A DNA stretch of 64,000 bases from JBAXPV01 sp037132075 (GTDB lineage Bacteria; Bacteroidota; Bacteroidia; Bacteroidales; CAIXZF01). The notes beneath the pieces are model-generated. The model made no database searches and was not told the DNA's origin. It saw only the letters and a list, made by a program, of their open reading frames with translations. Below, in pieces: positions 44,218 through 53,146 of this stretch. How positions within the stretch are numbered: position 1 is the first letter of the stretch; every line of letters begins with the position of its first letter. The DNA is taken from positions 17,394-81,393 of the forward strand of contig JBAXPV010000019.1 in the NCBI GenBank assembly GCA_037132075.1. Direction: 5' to 3'. The position numbers and the translations under genes are program-made.

Positions 44218-45306
44218 TTATTGAACCTGAAACTGAGGGGAAATCGCCTGGATTAGCTCGTCATTCCATTCATGTCCTTCTGCCAGCATCTGCCTGAGCT
44301 TGACAAAATCAACCTCACGTTGTCCTTTGGGCCCGTCATTGAAAGCCCTGAACCCGGCTTTGGCTTCTGTCATCATATTGAGTGCGAGCCAATCGCGGTT
44401 ACTTTCTTTGTTTTTATCCCAATGTTCGAGTTTGTGTTTTCTGAGTGAATTCAGCGTCTTGCTCAAGCAGTTTGGCATCAGGTACATAAGCTTGGTGCAG
44501 ATCTTCTCTGTAGCCTGGTCTAACAGGCTCAGGTCGACTTCTGCTGATTTCAGGATCTCTTTGGCTTTTGCAAGATCATCACCGGTTTTACTTTTCCCAT
44601 AAATGATGTCTCCTGTTGAATTCACCCATTTGTCGACATGGACCATAGGATTGGGAATGAATTCTCCGTTATATTTCAGCGCGGGGACGATCTCGGTGAG
44701 CAATCCATAGCGAAAGGCTTCATGGGCCGACCAGGGATCGCAGACAGTGCAGGAGAACATAGAATTTTCAATGCCAACAAACAGCGGGAGAAAGTCGGTG
44801 GATCCACCATCCGGCGCACTGCCATGTTTTGGCCCTGCTTGTCCGAATCGGGCCAGATCCATAGCGATGGAGAAGTCACAGGCCATCCCGATCTCCTGGC
44901 CTCCGCCGATACGCATACCATTGACGCGGTTCACGACGGGTTTGTCATTCATCAGGATAGCAGAAACCATGTCGTTGAACAAACGCATATATTGCTTGTA
45001 TTCCTGTGGATTGGAGGCATAATACTCAGCATATTCCTTGGTATTTCCCCCGGTACAAAAAGCTTTATCACCCACAGCAGTAAAGACAATAGCCACGACG
45101 CTCCTGTCGTTGGAGGCAGCACGCATGGCCAGGATGACTTCTTTAACCGCTTCCGTGGTGTAAGAGTTATATTGTTGCGGGTTGTTCAGGATGATCCAGG
45201 CATTAAAAAGACCTGAAACAGGATTTCCGCCATGGTCGAGGCACGGACGTTTTTCAAAAAGGATTTCTTTAAAATCGGTTTCGATTAGGTTATGGGAAAC
45301 GATCAT
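44218..45306 (-). CDS. oah: 6-oxocyclohex-1-ene-1-carbonyl-CoA hydrolase (BamA/Oah)
   Basis: A 362-residue crotonase-superfamily ring-cleaving hydrolase. The segments NPQQYNSYTTEAVKEVILAM, GDKAFCTGGNTKEYAEYY, NPQEYKQYMRLFNDMVSAIL, NGMRIGGGQEIGMACDFSIA and FGQAGPKHGSAPDGGSTDFL are the hallmark BamA sequence used as a marker for anaerobic aromatic degradation. It opens the ring to 3-hydroxypimelyl-CoA. Length is near the family norm. This is the most diagnostic gene of the cluster. Confidence 0.96.
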   Translation of the reverse strand: MIVSHNLIETDFKEILFEKRPCLDHGGNPVSGLFNAWIILNNPQQYNSYTTEAVKEVILAMRAASNDRSVVAIVFTAVGDKAFCTGGNTKEYAEYYASNPQEYKQYMRLFNDMVSAILMNDKPVVNRVNGMRIGGGQEIGMACDFSIAMDLARFGQAGPKHGSAPDGGSTDFLPLFVGIENSMFSCTVCDPWSAHEAFRYGLLTEIVPALKYNGEFIPNPMVHVDKWVNSTGDIIYGKSKTGDDLAKAKEILKSAEVDLSLLDQATEKICTKLMYLMPNCLSKTLNSLRKHKLEHWDKNKESNRDWLALNMMTEAKAGFRAFNDGPKGQREVDFVKLRQMLAEGHEWNDELIQAISPQFQVQ

Positions 45307-45347
45307 TGTTAATGGGGTTTACGTGGTAAATATTTTTTGTGGTTTCC

Positions 45348-45375
45348 GTAGAGATGCAAGATCTTGCGTCTCTAC
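45348..45375. repeat. REP-like palindrome between had and oah
   Basis: The arms GTAGAGATGCAAGA and TCTTGCGTCTCTAC pair at 13 of 14 positions without a loop, 17 bases after the had stop. It resembles the dispersed GTAGAGACGC...GCGTCTCTAC palindromes I associate with several phyla including Bacteroidota. It could limit transcription or stabilize the RNA between the two genes. Confidence 0.65.
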
Positions 45376-45392
45376 AATATGCATTTATGGTT

Positions 45393-46466
45393 TTAGGAAG
45401 CGGTATCATCATGATCCGGCACCAGTACCGAACGTTTTTTATATTTATGGGCCAGTGTATTTTTAAAAACGTCATTGATCTGAGACAGCGGGAAGGTCTC
45501 GATGAAATCATCGATTCTCAGCTTGCCGCTGGCAATAAGTTCTAAAACCTCAGGATAGAGCTCCGGTTTGCATCCCCAGGTACCGATCAGCTTGGCATCG
45601 AAAGCCATCAGGTTACTGAGTCTGACTTCAGGCTTTTCCATGGTAAACCCGACGATAGATAAGGTGGAGGTATAGGTGATCAGGTTGAAGCCAAGATCCT
45701 GCCCGGCTTTGGTCCCTGATATCTCAAAGATCTTCCAGCCGTAGCGGGAAACTCCAAGTTCTTTGGCGATCCCCCTGACATTTTCTTTAATGGCTTTAAG
45801 ATCCATGCCGGTGATATTCAGTGTGGCTGCTATGCCGTTGTTTTTGGCAATCTCCAGCTTCTCATCAGAGAGGTCGATCGCCAGGACTTTAGCGCCCATG
45901 ATACCTGCGATCAGTGCGGCATAGATCCCGACGCCGCCCACGCCGATGACGATAGCAAAATCGCCAGCAACAAGTTCTGATTTTTTGATCACCTGGTAAG
46001 GGGTGGAGATCGCATCAGCAACAACGGCAAGCATTTTCAGGGGATATTTGTCCAGAACAGCCTCTGGAACCAGGCATAAATATTTTGAGGGTACTTTAAT
46101 ATGCGATGCAAATCCACCATTAAAGTCGTTGCCTGGCATCAATTGATTCTGACACATATTGCTACGGCCATTATGACAAAGTTCGCAATCGCCACATGGT
46201 AATACAGCAGGGATGATGACTTTCTTTCCAAGCCATTCCGGTGGACCTGCAATCACCTTGCCACTGATCTCATGACCCAGTGTCAAGGGCAATTCTTTCT
46301 TTGTTTTCACGCCATAATGCCAGAAACTCAAATCAGTATGGCAAACGCCACAGCCAGCGATTCTGACGAGCGCATCTGTTCCGCTTACTTCGGGCAAAGA
46401 GCTTACAACATGCTGAAAATCAGCATCAAGAGCTGTCATTTGCCAGGAATACATTTTATCGTCCAT
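45393..46466 (-). CDS. had: 6-hydroxycyclohex-1-ene-1-carbonyl-CoA dehydrogenase
   Basis: A 357-residue zinc-dependent medium-chain dehydrogenase. Zinc ligands appear in CGVCHTDL (C39), GHEISG, and the structural cluster CGDCELCHNGRSNMC. The stretch QNQLMPGNDFNGGFASHIKV is typical of Had from benzoyl-CoA pathways. The NAD-binding loop is GVGGVGIYAALIA. It oxidizes the Dch product to 6-oxocyclohex-1-ene-1-carbonyl-CoA, which Oah opens. Adjacent position to oah and dch strongly supports the call. Confidence 0.92.
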   Translation of the reverse strand: MDDKMYSWQMTALDADFQHVVSSLPEVSGTDALVRIAGCGVCHTDLSFWHYGVKTKKELPLTLGHEISGKVIAGPPEWLGKKVIIPAVLPCGDCELCHNGRSNMCQNQLMPGNDFNGGFASHIKVPSKYLCLVPEAVLDKYPLKMLAVVADAISTPYQVIKKSELVAGDFAIVIGVGGVGIYAALIAGIMGAKVLAIDLSDEKLEIAKNNGIAATLNITGMDLKAIKENVRGIAKELGVSRYGWKIFEISGTKAGQDLGFNLITYTSTLSIVGFTMEKPEVRLSNLMAFDAKLIGTWGCKPELYPEVLELIASGKLRIDDFIETFPLSQINDVFKNTLAHKYKKRSVLVPDHDDTAS

Positions 46467-46493
46467 AATAATTAAATAATGTGGTTCTATTAA

Positions 46494-47453
46494 CTATTTA
46501 CATCTTCCAACCCCATTTTTGCAGGAAATGGCGTTGACAAGATTGGTAAGCATCAGGTTCAAGGGTGTTTTTATATAATGTTTCCTGCCATAATCCACGA
46601 TCTTGCCATTCATATAATCAATCTCTGTATCGCGTTTGTTGATCAAGTCGACAGCCAGGGAAGGCATGTGATTTCCGGCAGCACTCAGATATCGGATGGC
46701 TAGTTTTACAAAATTGTCAGGTAGTTTAATTTCTTCAGCCTTCGCCACTTCAACAGCTTCGTATAAGATCTGTTCCACAATTTCAGCGGTGTCGCCATTG
46801 TCCATTGCTTCTTTCATAGTGAGGCGGGAAATAGCACAAAGGGGACTTAATGCAGCATTCAGGATTGTCTTTTCCCAGATTTTATCAATGATGACAAAGG
46901 AACTGACTTGTTCCGTTTCAAGGTTGACCCCCGTAAAAGTATCCGCCAGTCTTTTGGCAAGCTTAATTTGTGAATCGTCCATGGAGCCGATATAATTCGG
47001 GGCATTAAAGAAGTTTATTCCAACCACATTGGGTGCCTGGAGATTCCCGGCGAAGTTAATCACCATACGCATTATGGAGGATTCGGGGAAATGACACTGG
47101 TATTTTTTCCGGATGTCTATTCCATTCTGGGCGCTCAACAAAAAGACTTGTTTTTTGAGATTTTGTTTGATTACCCTCACCAGGCTGTCGACATGATAAT
47201 CCTTCACTGCTGAGATGAGGATGTCAAAGTCATGCTCCAGCATCTCTTCAATAGAATAGTAAACATATTTGAAGAAGGATTTTTTCTCAATTTTCCCAAC
47301 CAATTCAATACCCTGTGTCCGGATGAGATTTAACTTATCCCTGTCAAGGTCAGTAATGGCGAGTTCAGCACCCGCTTCTTTTAGATGTACAGCAAGGGTT
47401 TGACCAATTGGGCCGAGGCCGATGATCCCGATTTTCAGCGGTGAGTTTTCCAT
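46494..47453 (-). CDS. Ketopantoate reductase (PanE/ApbA) family protein, role in cluster unclear
   Basis: A 319-residue protein with the N-terminal Rossmann loop GIIGLGPIGQTLAVHL, and C-terminal motifs DKIWEKTILNAALSPLCAIS (conserved active-site Lys) and EIDYMNGKIVDYG. PanE reduces 2-dehydropantoate in CoA synthesis. In this cluster, a role on a cyclic or ring-opened acyl-CoA is only a guess; it could also serve CoA supply, which would suit a pathway that runs entirely on CoA thioesters. It lies between acd and had with short spacers. Confidence 0.82.
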   Translation of the reverse strand: MENSPLKIGIIGLGPIGQTLAVHLKEAGAELAITDLDRDKLNLIRTQGIELVGKIEKKSFFKYVYYSIEEMLEHDFDILISAVKDYHVDSLVRVIKQNLKKQVFLLSAQNGIDIRKKYQCHFPESSIMRMVINFAGNLQAPNVVGINFFNAPNYIGSMDDSQIKLAKRLADTFTGVNLETEQVSSFVIIDKIWEKTILNAALSPLCAISRLTMKEAMDNGDTAEIVEQILYEAVEVAKAEEIKLPDNFVKLAIRYLSAAGNHMPSLAVDLINKRDTEIDYMNGKIVDYGRKHYIKTPLNLMLTNLVNAISCKNGVGRCK

Positions 47454-47485
47454 TTTTTCTATTGATTTACAGGAATAATATTAAA

Positions 47486-49567
47486 CTAAAGGATGATCCG
47501 TGCATCTACTGCACAGATCGAATTTTGATAAGCGAAAAGTGGATTCAGATCCAGCTCTTTGATCGCTGGAAAATCAGTTACAAGCATAGAGATTCTTTGA
47601 ATTACTTCGACAAGGACATCACGATTCACTCCTTTTTCACCACGGAATCCACGCAATACTGCAGCAGCTTTAATTGAATGGATCAGCTCCCCGGCTTCAT
47701 GGTCAGTAACAGGCGTGATGGTAAAAGCCACATCTTTTAACACTTCCACGAAGATACCTCCCAGGCCAAACATGATAATATGCCCGACGCCCGCTTCTGC
47801 TTTGGCTCCAATGATGAGTTCCCGGTTAGAAGGCAGAAACTTCTGGATGAAAAAATTAATGTCATGCCCGAGATTCTTCTGCATCCTGTTTATTACCTCG
47901 CTAATACCGGCAGCATCTTTAACGTTTACTGCCACCCCGTCAACGTCACTCTTGTGAATGAATTTCTCAGAGTCCACCTTGATGACAACAGGAAACCCGA
48001 TCTCTGAAGCACAGCGGGTGGCTTCAGATTCATTGTGAGCCATTCTCCAGTCGGCGACGGGAATATTATAAGCCTCGAGGATGTTGTAGACTTCTTCTGC
48101 TGTGAGGACTTCCTTTTTATGTTTTAATGCGTTCTGAATTATTTCGTTGACCGTATCCCTGTTTACATCCGGGAACACAGTGACTTTACCCTCTTTCCTT
48201 GAACGTATCCTGCTGTATCTTTCCAATGCGGACAAAGCCCGTGCAGCAGTCTCTGCAAAGTCGAAACAAGGAATTTCCCCTGCCTTTAGAATTGCCGAAG
48301 TGCCCTGCCATTTCTGCTTATCAGTCATATAATTACATACGATAGGTTTCTTTTGTTCCCCGGCAGCACTGGCAATTTCCCGGGCAACACTCTCACAGTC
48401 CACAAATGGCGGGGTCACAAAATTGATATAAATGCTGTCGAACTGAGGCTCATTCATCATCACTTCCAGGGCACTTTTGAAATGAACAGACCCTGCGGTA
48501 GCCACCACATCCAGCGGGTTGTGAATAGAGGCAGACTCCAGCATCGTTTCTTTCAGTGTTGCAGCGGCAGCATCAGAAAGTGGTGGTAATTCCATGCCAT
48601 GGCTCACCAACTCATCGATAGCAATAACAGAAGGACCGCCGGTGTTGGTGATGATCCCGACTTTGTTTCCTTTTGGGATAGGCTGATAGGAGAAAGCCAC
48701 AGCCGCATGACAAAGGTCTTCCTGGTTTGGGAAAGTCAAAATTCCTGTTTTGCGGAAAATAAGTTCCATCGAAATGCTGCCTGCAAGTCCACCTATGTGA
48801 GAACGAGAGGCTTCAGCACCCTTGTCGGTGCGACCTGCCGTGATTGCCAGGATCGGCTTTTTCTTTGAAACTTCCCGGGCCACTTCCATGAACTCATTCG
48901 GGTCATCAAGACTCTCTACATACAAAACCACGACACGACAATTGTCGTCATTGCCATAGTATCGCATGATTTCAGGAATAGATACATCGGAGCCATTACC
49001 ATTTGAGGCATACATCCCCACGCCGATGCCCATATCGTAAAAGGCTTGCAAAATCACAGCACCAACACCTCCGCTTTGGGCTACTATAGAGATGTGGCCA
49101 GGATCCGGGAACGTAAAGGTGAAATTACAATAGGCTTTAAAATTTGGATCACTGTTGATGATTCCCTGGCAGTTAGGACCGACAACCCGAATCCCATATT
49201 TCTTTGCCCGGGCCAGGAAATCACGCTGTAAGGCGCTGCCGTCTTCACCCATTTCGGCAAAACCTGCTGTATTGACGATAATTGCCTTTACGCCCTTTTT
49301 TCCGCAATTTTCAACTTCTTCAGGGACAAATGGCGGAGGAATAACAATATGGACAAGATCAACTTCCCCCGGGACATCCAGAATCGACGGATATGCTTTG
49401 AGTCCCCGGATCTCATCAACTTTTGGATTGACTGGGTATACAGGACCATTGAACTTGTAATAGAGCAGGTTCTTAATGATCACATTCCCAATTGATAACT
49501 CTTTCTGAGAAGCTCCGATCAGGGCAACGGCTTTGGGTTTAAATAAGGCGTCCAGTTTGTCTGACAT
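47486..49567 (-). CDS. ADP-forming acyl-CoA synthetase (fused alpha-beta)
   Basis: A 693-residue NDP-forming synthetase. The N-terminal CoA-binding domain (KPKAVALIGASQKELSIGNV) is followed by succinyl-CoA-ligase-like domains with the phospho-His motif SRSHIGGLAG (near residue 260), then an ATP-grasp domain (EVYNILEAYNIPVADW; GFPVVIKVDSEKFIHKSDVD). It couples acyl-CoA and acid + ATP reversibly through ADP. In the cluster it could recover ATP from acetyl-CoA, or activate an aromatic acid (no AMP-forming benzoate-CoA ligase is seen). Substrate is undetermined. Confidence 0.9.
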   Translation of the reverse strand: MSDKLDALFKPKAVALIGASQKELSIGNVIIKNLLYYKFNGPVYPVNPKVDEIRGLKAYPSILDVPGEVDLVHIVIPPPFVPEEVENCGKKGVKAIIVNTAGFAEMGEDGSALQRDFLARAKKYGIRVVGPNCQGIINSDPNFKAYCNFTFTFPDPGHISIVAQSGGVGAVILQAFYDMGIGVGMYASNGNGSDVSIPEIMRYYGNDDNCRVVVLYVESLDDPNEFMEVAREVSKKKPILAITAGRTDKGAEASRSHIGGLAGSISMELIFRKTGILTFPNQEDLCHAAVAFSYQPIPKGNKVGIITNTGGPSVIAIDELVSHGMELPPLSDAAAATLKETMLESASIHNPLDVVATAGSVHFKSALEVMMNEPQFDSIYINFVTPPFVDCESVAREIASAAGEQKKPIVCNYMTDKQKWQGTSAILKAGEIPCFDFAETAARALSALERYSRIRSRKEGKVTVFPDVNRDTVNEIIQNALKHKKEVLTAEEVYNILEAYNIPVADWRMAHNESEATRCASEIGFPVVIKVDSEKFIHKSDVDGVAVNVKDAAGISEVINRMQKNLGHDINFFIQKFLPSNRELIIGAKAEAGVGHIIMFGLGGIFVEVLKDVAFTITPVTDHEAGELIHSIKAAAVLRGFRGEKGVNRDVLVEVIQRISMLVTDFPAIKELDLNPLFAYQNSICAVDARIIL

Positions 49568-49593
49568 ATCTTTAAAATAAAAATTACTTCTTA

Positions 49594-50424
49594 TTAATTT
49601 TTTATAGCATTGAGTTTATGGTAGCGGAACCCACCCCAGAGCGCAGCCCCGATAGCACCGGAAAAAATAGAGTCGGGATGAGCCTTGATCACCAAGCCGA
49701 GTTTGGCCTCATCGATCAGCTCCTGCACAGCCTGTATCATTCCTTCATTCATCGCCATTCCACCAGTTAACACGACAGGGGAAACTGCCTTGAGTGAGGT
49801 GAGCAAGCGAATGATCTTATTGGCGATCGACAAATGAATTCCTTTGATGATATCCGGAGTCGAAATCCCCCTTGATACCATATTAATAACATCTGTTTCA
49901 GCCAAGACAGAACAAATTCCTGAAGGGATTTCAGGGGCTGTCGATTTCATGGATGTTGCCCCGACTTCCTCGATAGCAAGTCCAAGGTATCGGGAGATAT
50001 TTTCTACAAATTGCCCTGAACCCGAGGCACATTGCCCAGTCATCTTATAATCCAGTACCTTCCCTGCTTCATTGATCTTGATTGCTCGTACAAACAAAGC
50101 GCCCATGTCAATCACAGTCAACGAACCCGGGCATAAAAATACACCACCACGCGCATGCGTGGTCATGCTGTAAAAATGTCCTTTTTTACGCTCCATCAAC
50201 TCCCCTTCGCCGGTAGAAGCCAGGTAAGCGATGTCGCTGAATTGAAGTTTATGGTCTTCCAAAACCTGGTCGATCAGCAAATCAGCAACAGCTTCAGGGT
50301 TTCGTTTCCTGATCTTTTCGGTTCTTTTGTCGAGGATGACAGGCTTGTCGCCATAGGACATCAGGACAACCTTAATCAGGCTGCTCCCAATATCCACTCC
50401 CATCGTATATATTTGTTGATCCAT
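49594..50424 (-). CDS. bcrD: Benzoyl-CoA reductase subunit D (ATPase)
   Basis: A 276-residue ASKHA ATPase with MGVDIGSSLIKVVLM at the N-terminus. It has DMGALFVRAIKI in the place of DIGGQD, and the cluster cysteines C132 (QCASGSGQFVENI) and C171 (SGICSVLAETDVINMVSRG). These variant segments are those I recall for BcrD/BadG, not for dehydratase activators. It works with BcrA to transfer electrons to BcrBC at the cost of ATP. Confidence 0.9.
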   Translation of the reverse strand: MDQQIYTMGVDIGSSLIKVVLMSYGDKPVILDKRTEKIRKRNPEAVADLLIDQVLEDHKLQFSDIAYLASTGEGELMERKKGHFYSMTTHARGGVFLCPGSLTVIDMGALFVRAIKINEAGKVLDYKMTGQCASGSGQFVENISRYLGLAIEEVGATSMKSTAPEIPSGICSVLAETDVINMVSRGISTPDIIKGIHLSIANKIIRLLTSLKAVSPVVLTGGMAMNEGMIQAVQELIDEAKLGLVIKAHPDSIFSGAIGAALWGGFRYHKLNAIKN

Positions 50425-50455
50425 TGAATACTAGTATTTTAATCGAGATTCAAAT

Positions 50456-51838
50456 TTAATTAACTGCACTTCTCCTGGCAAACATGGCGCCACCCAGGGC
50501 ACCCATAAAAATAGAATCGGTATGGATGTTGATTTTGATATCGTCGCCATAGTTTTTGTACACCAACTCGGAAACATATTTCAGGACAGCCTGGTTTCTG
50601 GCAACGCCACCGGTGAAGGTGAATTCATTGCGAACGCCGCCTGAACGTGCCAGCAGCGACATGGCCCTCATGACGATCGCCCGGTGCAGGCCTGCCAGGA
50701 TATCACTCCGTTTTTGTCCTACATTCGTTAGTTCACGGATCTCTGCTGCAGCAAATACAGTGCAGGTGGAACAAATATTCACTTCGTTCGTTGCTTCCAG
50801 TGCCAGCGGGCCGAGTTCGTTGAGTGAGATGTTAAACTCATCTGCGATATAGCCCAGGTATCTCCCGCATCCTGCCGCACAGCGGTCATTCATATGAAAA
50901 CTTGTCACCAGGCCATGACTGTCGACCTGGATTGCCTTAGTGTCCTGCCCACCGATATCCAAAACAGTTTTGGTATTTGGGAAGACGGCATGAGCCCCAA
51001 AGGCATGGCATAGGATCTCTGATCGGATTGATTTTTCAGGAAAGGGTAATAAGGCTCTGCCATAACCTGTCCCAACCATGTTCGCGATATGAATATCCAT
51101 AGTTGCGATAAAACTGATATGCTCTTTCAGAGAGTCATAAATATCAATATAGTTCCCCTTTAAAAGGTTTAACTCACTATCAAATTGCACATTACTCTCC
51201 CCAGGGGCGGAGTCTTCCAGGCCGGCATACTTGTCATTCAATAACTCCATTGATTGAAAAATCAACTCCTTGAAGTCATATTCTGTCAACTCATTCTCGG
51301 CGGAGATGATACTTTTGTCATACACCATCATCAGCGGCTCGAAATAGTTTTTGTCAATTTCAGCGACCTCTTTGTTGAATTTCTCACTTACGATGTCCCT
51401 GAAAAACTGGTTCTTTCCACCCAGGTTTGAGTTCATGTATTCCTCCCGGATCGAAGGTCCGATCGTATCCACAATCTGAGCAATCAGTGCCCTGATTTTC
51501 TCCTTCTTTTCCTGTTGAAAACTCAGGTCTATCATGTCATTGAACTGAACATTCAGCCTGTCGAGACGACGCTTGAACTGCAAATACTGAAATACCGATT
51601 CCAGGTCCTGGATGTATCTCTTGTACTCAGGTTTGCTGGTGATCTCATCACCCAGTTTCGACTTTAGCAGTGAAAATCGGGCATTGTATATAGCTTCCAG
51701 TCGCGCGATCTCCGTTGCCACGGTATAATTTGCACGGGTATTGGTGATGCCTCTGCCAATGATGTTATCGTTATCATCAATGATGATAGCCTTGGAAGTG
51801 GTTGATCCTAAATCTATACCCAAATAATATTTCTTCAT
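50456..51838 (-). CDS. bcrA: Benzoyl-CoA reductase subunit A (ATPase)
   Basis: A 460-residue ASKHA ATPase, larger than usual activators because of a helical insertion at about residues 60-245, the feature of BcrA/BadF. The phosphate-1 motif is LGIDLGSTTSKAIIIDD and phosphate-2 is VLDIGGQDTKAIQV. [4Fe-4S] cysteines are C320 (NDRCAAGCGRYLGY) and C356/C359 (NICSTCTVFAAAEI). It is 6 bases downstream of bcrB. Its size favours the Thauera/Rhodopseudomonas branch over the Azoarcus Bzd branch. Confidence 0.92.
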   Translation of the reverse strand: MKKYYLGIDLGSTTSKAIIIDDNDNIIGRGITNTRANYTVATEIARLEAIYNARFSLLKSKLGDEITSKPEYKRYIQDLESVFQYLQFKRRLDRLNVQFNDMIDLSFQQEKKEKIRALIAQIVDTIGPSIREEYMNSNLGGKNQFFRDIVSEKFNKEVAEIDKNYFEPLMMVYDKSIISAENELTEYDFKELIFQSMELLNDKYAGLEDSAPGESNVQFDSELNLLKGNYIDIYDSLKEHISFIATMDIHIANMVGTGYGRALLPFPEKSIRSEILCHAFGAHAVFPNTKTVLDIGGQDTKAIQVDSHGLVTSFHMNDRCAAGCGRYLGYIADEFNISLNELGPLALEATNEVNICSTCTVFAAAEIRELTNVGQKRSDILAGLHRAIVMRAMSLLARSGGVRNEFTFTGGVARNQAVLKYVSELVYKNYGDDIKINIHTDSIFMGALGGAMFARRSAVN

Positions 51839-51844
51839 TCCGTT

Positions 51845-53122
51845 TTATTTCACCATTAATTTTCTTTGTTCCAGCATCTGGAAAAATGATTCCAGGCGGT
51901 TTTTGATATTGGAATAGGAAAAATACCTTGGGTCGACCAGGTCAGATTCGATAAATCCTACGGGGATCTCCAGTTTTCTTTCCAATTGTTGCATGATCAT
52001 CAGCTGTCCTGCCGAAAAGGAGTTGCAGCTTTTAATTGAATTCACCAGGAAGCCGTCTGCATGATAATTCGTGATGCAGTTTGACAGTAGTTCCACCCTT
52101 TGCGGGAGGTTGAGGTTTGTATAGCAGTTCATGCAATATTCAGCCAGGCTCACCAGCGGGTCGTCGGGATTGACACGGAACCCCATGTCGTAGACGCCGC
52201 CCACCTTTGTATAGGAAGAGGCCACGATCACAGCGCCCATGTCATAAAAGAGCTTCCAGAATTCCCTGAAATGTGTCCAATTCGGAGGCCCTTCCACCAC
52301 CAGGCGGAATCGTTCTTCTTCCATTTCTCCTTCAGGCGTGATAGGACCAAGACCCAGCCTTACCCGTTCCATTATTTCCTTATATAACTCATCATAGTAA
52401 TCGACAGCTTCAACAGTACCCCGGAAACCGTTGTTGATCGGGCCGATATAGTAAACACCTGCAAAATAGGCATCGATGGGTGAAGGCCTGTTTTTTGTTG
52501 AGTCAAAGATTTTAATGATAGATTCTTCCACTTTCGAAGAATTCCGAAGGTGGTATTTCAGCTTTTCTTCATCATATTTTCGGCCGGAAACCTTTTCCAT
52601 CTTCGGGATCACTTCCTCTTTCAACTGCTTCACCATGTAGGCGGTCATCTCTGGCGTGATTTTGCCTGCTTCCTGGTAAGGCGTATGCAACAAGGCAACC
52701 GGAACGCCCGGGTAAAGCCTTTCGAGTGTCTCAAACCATTTCATGAAGGTGAAACAGCCGGTATAGCTTAACAACAGCAGATCAGGCGGCGGAATTTTCT
52801 CCCCGTTAGGCCCGATATTCCCGGCAAGCATCATTCCGACGTCACACTTTACATAGGTGCATACGTCCTCGGAGTGTCCATGCTTTTCAGCACCACGGAT
52901 AAATCCTTCCGACTTCTTGCGCATTCCCGACTGCAAAGCATTGATCTCAGGATAGACCGGAAGCATGTCAAAGGATAAAATCAATTCAGAGATATTCCCC
53001 GGGACAAAGGTGTAAACCACTTTTTTACCAGTCTCTTTGGCAGTACTTAAGTCCAGCGAAAGTCTGGCGATCATCTCCTTCTGGATGATCATACTTTTTT
53101 CTTTGGCAACGTCAGTTGACAT
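51845..53122 (-). CDS. bcrB: Benzoyl-CoA reductase subunit B
   Basis: A 425-residue HgdB-superfamily subunit with candidate iron-sulfur ligands C88/C93 (EDVCTYVKCDVG), C123 (SYTGCFTFMKWF) and C366 (SIKSCNSFSAGQ). The sequence PPNWTHFREFWKLFYDMGAV and the C-terminal FIESDLVDPRYFSYSNIKNR are also typical of BcrB/BadE. Together with BcrC it holds the active site that reduces benzoyl-CoA to the cyclic diene. Order C-B-A-D matches the Thauera and Rhodopseudomonas loci. Confidence 0.92.
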   Translation of the reverse strand: MSTDVAKEKSMIIQKEMIARLSLDLSTAKETGKKVVYTFVPGNISELILSFDMLPVYPEINALQSGMRKKSEGFIRGAEKHGHSEDVCTYVKCDVGMMLAGNIGPNGEKIPPPDLLLLSYTGCFTFMKWFETLERLYPGVPVALLHTPYQEAGKITPEMTAYMVKQLKEEVIPKMEKVSGRKYDEEKLKYHLRNSSKVEESIIKIFDSTKNRPSPIDAYFAGVYYIGPINNGFRGTVEAVDYYDELYKEIMERVRLGLGPITPEGEMEEERFRLVVEGPPNWTHFREFWKLFYDMGAVIVASSYTKVGGVYDMGFRVNPDDPLVSLAEYCMNCYTNLNLPQRVELLSNCITNYHADGFLVNSIKSCNSFSAGQLMIMQQLERKLEIPVGFIESDLVDPRYFSYSNIKNRLESFFQMLEQRKLMVK

Positions 53123-53146
53123 ATAATTTAAACTAAAAAGTAAGGA

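Noticed and set aside
44638..45216. Plus-strand frame of 192 codons opposite oah
   Set aside because: It is a shadow of the strongly conserved BamA coding sequence on the minus strand.
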